A program made the translations under genes and the position numbers. Shown here piece after piece: positions 5,884-9,032 of a DNA stretch of 9,032 nt; position 1 is the first letter of the stretch, and every line of letters starts with the position of its first letter. The stretch covers positions 1 to 9,032 of the forward strand of contig JACCTQ010000172.1 in NCBI GenBank assembly GCA_013812265.1. Reading direction: 5' to 3'. The notes under the pieces were generated by a model. That model worked only from the letters and a program-made list of their open reading frames with translations. It made no database searches and was not told the origin of the DNA. This stretch comes from Actinomycetota bacterium (lineage in GTDB: Bacteria; Actinomycetota; Thermoleophilia; Gaiellales; Gaiellaceae).

Positions 5884-6497
5884 GAGTCGCGATCGTCGGC
5901 GGCACGGGCAGCTTCGGGCGTGCGCTCGCGGCTCGTCTGCATGCCGCCGGAGAGGAGGTGCTCGTCGGCTCTCGAGACGCAGAACGTGGCCGCGAAGTGG
6001 CAGCAGAGCTTGGCGTCGAGGGCGGCGCAAACGAGGATATTGCGGGCGCTGCCGACATCGTGATCCTGGCCGTGAAGGCAGAAGGTGCGCTCGAGACGGC
6101 GCGGCAGCTCCGTGGGACGATCCGCTCCCCTCTCCTGTGCGTTGCGAGCGAGCTCCTGTTCTCGCCGGACGGTGTCCGGCCGACTCCCGAGCCGAGCTCG
6201 ATCGCCGAGCGGGTGAGCGGGTTGGTGGACGTTCCCGTCGTGGCGGGCCTCCATTCGCTCGCCGCCCGCAACCTCGCCGGGGACGAGCCGCCGGACGAGG
6301 ACGCATTCGTGTGCGGCGACGACTCGGCGGCGAAGGAGCTTGCGCTCGAGGTGGCCGGGAAGCTCGTGAACGGCCGGTCCGTGGACACCGGCCCGCTGGC
6401 GAGCGCCCGCGCGCTGGAGGGCTTGACTGCCGTGATCGTGAACGTGAACCGGCGCTACAAGGCTCACGTTGGCGTTCGCCTCACCGGCCTTCGGTGA
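5880..6497 (+). CDS. npdG: NpdG: F420-dependent NADP oxidoreductase
   Basis: The start is GTG 5880, overlapping the cofD stop as GTGA. The Rossmann strand begins at residue 3 (VAIVGGTGSFGRALAARL), so no longer N-terminus is needed. Domains: GGTGSFG (7-13) binds dinucleotide, and VGSRDAER (29-36) is the strand-2 end that in this family contacts the NADP 2'-phosphate. VILAVKAEGA (61-70) and VAGLHSLAA (121-129) form the central region, and VDTGPLASARALEGLTAVIV (168-187) with NRRYKAHVGVRLTGL is the typical NpdG C-terminal segment. At 205 residues it is close to the usual length of about 210-230. The enzyme moves hydride between F420H2 and NADP+, linking F420 to the NADPH pool. Its position between two F420 biosynthesis genes supports the call and suggests cofactor synthesis and reduction are produced together. 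Confidence 0.88.
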   Translation: MRVAIVGGTGSFGRALAARLHAAGEEVLVGSRDAERGREVAAELGVEGGANEDIAGAADIVILAVKAEGALETARQLRGTIRSPLLCVASELLFSPDGVRPTPEPSSIAERVSGLVDVPVVAGLHSLAARNLAGDEPPDEDAFVCGDDSAAKELALEVAGKLVNGRSVDTGPLASARALEGLTAVIVNVNRRYKAHVGVRLTGLR

Positions 6498-7234
6498 GCG
6501 AGCTTCGCGTCATCGGCCTCGAGGGTCTCCCGGAGATCGGCGCAGGTGACGATCTCGCCGCAGAGCTTTCGCAGGCGGCAGAGCGGGCCGGCGGTCTCGA
6601 GGACGGCGACGTCGTGGTCGTGGCACAGAAGGTCGTGTCGAAAGCGGAGGGCCGGACGATCTCGCTCCGGGACGTAGTGCCCTCTCGGTCGGCGCTCTCG
6701 ATCGCGGTGGATCACGATCCGCGGCAGCTGGAGGTCATCCTCCGCGAGGCGGCCCGCGTCGTCCGCACGCGACCGCCACTCGTCATCGCCGAGACCTCGC
6801 ATGGCTTCGTGTGCGCCTCGGCCGGCGTCGACGCGTCGAACGCGCCCGGACCGGAGACGCTCGTGCTGTTGCCGGACGATCCGGATGGTTCGGCAGCGCA
6901 GCTGCGGACGCGCCTGGAGGATTTGTCCGGCCGTCGCCTGGCCGTGCTGGTAACGGATTCGTTCGGGCGCGCCTGGCGGCAGGGTACGACCGATGTTGCG
7001 ATCGGGGCCGCGGGGTTGACGGTGCTCCTCGACCTCCGTGGCGTGCGAGACCCCGCCGGCTACGAGCTTCACGCCACGACCATCGCGGTCGCGGACGAGA
7101 TCGCGGGGGCCGCGGAGCTCGTGATGGGAAAGACGGCGCGCGTGCCGGCCGCGATCGTCCGCGGTCTCGAGCTGGCCGGCGAGGGCAAGGCGCGTGATCT
7201 CGTGATGCCGCCCGAACGCGATTTATTCCGCTGA
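6494..7234 (+). CDS. cofE: CofE: coenzyme F420-0:L-glutamate ligase
   Basis: The GTG start at 6494 overlaps the npdG stop (GTGA), giving 246 residues. Conserved CofE blocks appear in order: VVVVAQKVVSKAEGR (40-54), the ETSHGFVCASAGVDASN block (100-116), LLPDDPDGSA (125-134), VTDSFGRAWRQG (153-164) with the metal-binding aspartate, DVAIGAAGL (167-175) and ADEIAGAAELVMGKTARVPAAI (from 200). The enzyme uses GTP to add gamma-linked glutamates to F420-0. It corresponds only to the N-terminal half of mycobacterial FbiB; the C-terminal FMN reductase domain, which reduces dehydro-F420 when phosphoenolpyruvate is the precursor, is missing here. The usual ANAG in this family reads ASAG here, which is minor. 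It is the last F420 gene; the DUF6328 gene starts 19 bases later. Confidence 0.93.
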   Translation: MSELRVIGLEGLPEIGAGDDLAAELSQAAERAGGLEDGDVVVVAQKVVSKAEGRTISLRDVVPSRSALSIAVDHDPRQLEVILREAARVVRTRPPLVIAETSHGFVCASAGVDASNAPGPETLVLLPDDPDGSAAQLRTRLEDLSGRRLAVLVTDSFGRAWRQGTTDVAIGAAGLTVLLDLRGVRDPAGYELHATTIAVADEIAGAAELVMGKTARVPAAIVRGLELAGEGKARDLVMPPERDLFR

Positions 7235-7253
7235 GACCGGGTACCGAGGCGAC

Positions 7254-7715
7254 ATGCCTGACGACGACAACGGCCAAGAGGAAAAGGACCACGGCGAGGA
7301 GCTGATCGAGCTTCTCAACGAGCTTCGAGTCGCGTTGCCGGGCGTGCAGGTCCTGTTCGCCTTCCTGCTCGCTGTTCCGTTCACGCAGCAGTTCAGCAAG
7401 GTCACGGAGCTGCAGAAGGACGTCTACTTCGTGTCGCTCCTCGCGACGGTCGCCGGCTCCGTGCTGCTCATCGCGCCGTCGTCGTACCACCGGCTGCGCT
7501 GGCGTGAAGGCTCCGACGAGGAGCTGCTCGAGATCTCGAACCGCCTCGCCATCGCGGGCACAGTCTTTCTCGCCATCGCGATGACGGCGGCGGTCTTTCT
7601 GATCACCGACGTCCTGTTCGACGCTTCGATCACCGCCCTCGTGACCGGGCTGACGGCTGGTGCGTTCGCCTGGTTCTGGTACGGACTGCCGCTCTGGCGC
7701 CGCGCGCGCAGCTGA
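7254..7715 (+). CDS. DUF6328 family four-helix membrane protein
   Basis: The 153-residue protein has a charged cytoplasmic N-terminus (MPDDDNGQEEKDHGEELIEL) leading into the conserved ELLNELRVALPGVQVLFAFL segment that typifies DUF6328. About four membrane helices follow: residues 31-47, 57-74, 97-120 and 125-146. It ends with a positive WRRARS tail. A GAGG lies four bases before the ATG. Function of the family is unknown. It lies 19 bases after cofE on the same strand and is followed by a clear terminator, so it is probably the last gene of the F420 transcript. That placement may be chance, since nothing in its sequence points to F420 binding. Confidence 0.8.
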   Translation: MPDDDNGQEEKDHGEELIELLNELRVALPGVQVLFAFLLAVPFTQQFSKVTELQKDVYFVSLLATVAGSVLLIAPSSYHRLRWREGSDEELLEISNRLAIAGTVFLAIAMTAAVFLITDVLFDASITALVTGLTAGAFAWFWYGLPLWRRARS

Positions 7716-7718
7716 GAA

Positions 7719-7760
7719 CACGGGCGAAACCATGTTTCCCCCGTGAGCCCCTTTCTTCTT
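7719..7760 (+). terminator. Hairpin terminator after the DUF6328 gene
   Basis: CACGGG-C-GAAAC pairs with GTTTC-C-CCCGTG around a CAT loop (7719-7745). That makes an 11-bp stem with one C/C mismatch. It is followed by a pyrimidine-rich tail CCCCTTTCTTCTT. It starts four bases after the TGA, as expected for an intrinsic terminator of the cofC-to-DUF6328 transcript. The reverse strand has only a weak T tract beyond the hairpin. Confidence 0.75.
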
Positions 7761-8111
7761 GGCCCGCCGACCCCGCTCGCCGTTCGGCTCCCGCCGAGCG
7801 GAGCTCGGCTCCGCCGGCTGCTCGTTGCGATATCGAGAGAGTACTGCGGGATCGTCCCGCCGCCGATCGGTCGATGAAGGCTGGCATGGCTTGGCGCTTT
7901 TACTTGCGTGTGCGCGCGAGCTTCGCAGAGGTCGACCGGCTTGAGGAGCGAGTGCACCCGTCCGCAAGTTCAGGCACGCGCCCGGCGGCGTCTCGCCGCC
8001 CGTGGCTGCGTCCTCGGTCGCCCCGATAGAACCACTGTCGGGACTCCCTGCGTCCTTGCCACGAACGACGATCCATCCCCCGGATCACGCACCAAACTTA
8101 CGGACGGTGCA
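7761..8111. other. Gene-poor convergent gap with several short hairpins
   Basis: About 350 bases lie between the terminator of the F420 operon and the end of rlmN. I find no convincing gene on either strand; short frames here lack family resemblance and supported starts. No tRNA T-arm or cloverleaf is evident. The gap holds perfect short inverted repeats: GCCGAGC-GGA-GCTCGGC (7793-7809), overlapping an alternative CGGAGC-TCG-GCTCCG (7799-7813); GCGGGA-TCG-TCCCGC (7846-7860); ACTTGCG (7912-7918) with CGCAAGT (7973-7979); and GGCGGCG-TCT-CGCCGCC (7984-8000). A central stretch (about 7828-7915) is less GC-rich than its surroundings. It could hold a structured RNA or only decayed sequence. Confidence 0.35.
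8070..8110 (-). terminator. Possible weak terminator region after rlmN
   Basis: Just downstream of the rlmN stop on the minus strand are two small hairpins: GCACC/GGTGC (8106-8110 with 8089-8093) and GATCC/GGATC (8082-8086 with 8070-8074). Neither is followed by a T run, so the assignment is weak; many high-GC bacteria do use terminators without T tracts. Confidence 0.25.
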
Positions 8112-9032
8112 CTAGCGCGCCGCGGCCAGCTGGCCGCAGGCGGCGGCGATGTCGCGGCCGCGCGTGAGGCGGACGGTCGACGGCAGCCGCGCTGCGTCGA
8201 GGACGGCCTTGAAGGCGGCGATCGCGTCGCGCGCCGACCCGTCGTAGATCCCGGCCGGGTTGTACGGGATCAGGTTCACCTTGAACATGTCGCGATCGAG
8301 CAGTTCCGCGAGCTCGCGCGCCTGCGCCGGCGAGTCGTTGACGCCGGCCAGCATGACGTACTCGACGAAGATCTTGCGGTGGCGCAGCTCGAAGTAGCGC
8401 CGGCACTCGGCCAGGACGTCCGGCAGCGGATAGCGGTCGTTCACCGGCATGAGCTGTGACCGCAGGACTGGGTCGGCTGCGTGCAGCGAGAGCGCGAGCC
8501 GGATCGGCTCCTCCACCTCGTCGACGAAGCGCGTGAGCCCCGGCAGCCAGCCGACCGTCGAGATCGTCGTGCGTCGGTGGGTGATGCCCACGTCCGGTAG
8601 ACGTCGCGCCGCCGCCAGCACCTGATCGTGGTTCAGCATCGGCTCGCCCATCCCCATGAACACGAGGTGGTTCAGCGGCTCGAGCCGGCGGAAGTGGAGC
8701 ACCTGGTCGACGATCTCGGACGCGGTCAGGTTCCGGCCGAAGCGCATCGCGCCGGTGGCGCAGAAGCTGCAGGTGAGTGGGCAACCGGATTGTGAGGACA
8801 CGCAGACCGAGCGCCGGCCGTCGCGATAACGCATCAACACCGCTTCCACCGGGTGGCGGTCCGCCGTGCGGAAGAGCGCCTTGACCGTGCCGTCCGCCGA
8901 GTGGGCTTCGTCCTGGAGCTCGAGCGACGAGAACGGCACCTCGTCTGCGAGCCCCTCGCGTAGCACTGCCGGGAGGTTCGTCATCTCCTCGTAGCCGGAG
9001 GCGCCGCCAGCGGCCCACTCCCAGACCTGCCG
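8112..9032 (-). CDS. rlmN: RlmN: dual-specificity 23S rRNA (A2503)/tRNA (A37) C2-methyltransferase, 5' end outside the window
   Basis: The minus-strand frame is open to the window edge. It starts RQVWEWAAGGASGYEEMTNL, which is internal RlmN sequence, so the true start lies to the right; 306 codons are present. The radical-SAM cluster motif is CPLTCSFC (CxxxCxxC), preceded by VCVSSQSG, whose first cysteine corresponds to the family's mobile catalytic cysteine. GMGEP, the SAM-binding segment, and LALSLHAADPVLRSQLMPVN follow. Near the C-terminus GRDIAAACGQLAAAR carries the second catalytic cysteine that is transiently methylated. Known RlmN enzymes methylate C2 of A2503 in 23S rRNA and A37 in some tRNAs, aiding translational accuracy. 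All expected motifs in the visible part are intact. Confidence 0.95.
   Translation of the reverse strand, partial: RQVWEWAAGGASGYEEMTNLPAVLREGLADEVPFSSLELQDEAHSADGTVKALFRTADRHPVEAVLMRYRDGRRSVCVSSQSGCPLTCSFCATGAMRFGRNLTASEIVDQVLHFRRLEPLNHLVFMGMGEPMLNHDQVLAAARRLPDVGITHRRTTISTVGWLPGLTRFVDEVEEPIRLALSLHAADPVLRSQLMPVNDRYPLPDVLAECRRYFELRHRKIFVEYVMLAGVNDSPAQARELAELLDRDMFKVNLIPYNPAGIYDGSARDAIAAFKAVLDAARLPSTVRLTRGRDIAAACGQLAAAR

Noticed and set aside
4762..6306. Very long minus-strand open frame of more than 500 codons opposite cofC, cofD and npdG
   Set aside because: The product is arginine-rich low-complexity sequence, a shadow of the F420 genes caused by GC-biased third positions.
7424..7957. Long minus-strand open frame running antisense to the DUF6328 gene and into the gap
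   Set aside because: It overlaps a well-supported membrane protein gene for half its length, has no ribosome site or recognised domain, and long antisense frames are common in high-GC DNA.
7900..7985. Possible tRNA on the minus strand, because a phrase there resembles a leucine tRNA 5' half and because 7912-7918 pairs with 7973-7979
   Set aside because: No T-arm with TTC-loop, no anticodon stem that pairs, and no CCA-compatible acceptor end could be found on either strand.
1..9032. CRISPR array, insertion sequence or prophage remnants
   Set aside because: No regularly spaced direct repeats, transposase motifs, terminal inverted repeats or phage genes were seen; the only tandem repeat is the in-frame array in the SPFH gene.

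Overview
This window is high-GC bacterial chromosome, dense in genes, with GTG and TTG starts and stop/start overlaps. F420 biosynthesis genes, a DUF6328 membrane protein and strong G/C bias at third codon positions suggest Actinomycetota, perhaps a soil lineage such as Thermoleophilia. The class is an inference; no rRNA or other marker is present to settle it.

Layout. (1) 1-1169 (+): the 3' end of a Wzt-type polysaccharide-export ABC ATPase. It overlaps by ATGA a small gene that encodes an unrecognised N-terminal domain and then, after one in-frame amber codon, a complete XRE helix-turn-helix that has no usual start codon of its own. (2) 1170-1298: an intergenic region with two inverted repeats. 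(3) 1299-2681 (+): a short NfeD protein and an SPFH/stomatin-like protein, a classic membrane-microdomain pair. (4) 2685-4317 (-): a PolX-type DNA polymerase/PHP phosphoesterase homologue, tail-to-tail with the SPFH gene. It is split by a one-base frameshift in a C run, its polymerase active site looks degenerate, and its PHP site looks intact. (5) 4340-7234 (+): cofC-cofD-npdG-cofE, three F420 assembly enzymes plus an F420:NADP oxidoreductase, with each junction overlapping by 3-4 bases. (6) 7254-7715 (+): a DUF6328 four-helix membrane protein, followed by a clear hairpin terminator. (7) 7761-8111: a gene-poor convergent gap with several short GC-rich hairpins. (8) 8112-9032 (-): rlmN, encoding the radical-SAM 23S rRNA/tRNA adenine methyltransferase, running off the right edge.

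The functional core is the F420 operon. CofC activates a phospho-acid with GTP, CofD transfers it to Fo, CofE adds the glutamate tail, and NpdG uses finished F420 to exchange hydride with NADP. The Fo synthase (fbiC or cofG/cofH) and the reductase needed if phosphoenolpyruvate is the substrate are not in the window. I see no CRISPR array, insertion sequence, tRNA or rRNA. No clearly new multi-gene system is visible. The most unusual items are the amber-split HTH gene, the frameshifted and polymerase-degenerate PolX homologue, and the start-codon-overlapping divergent pair polX/cofC.
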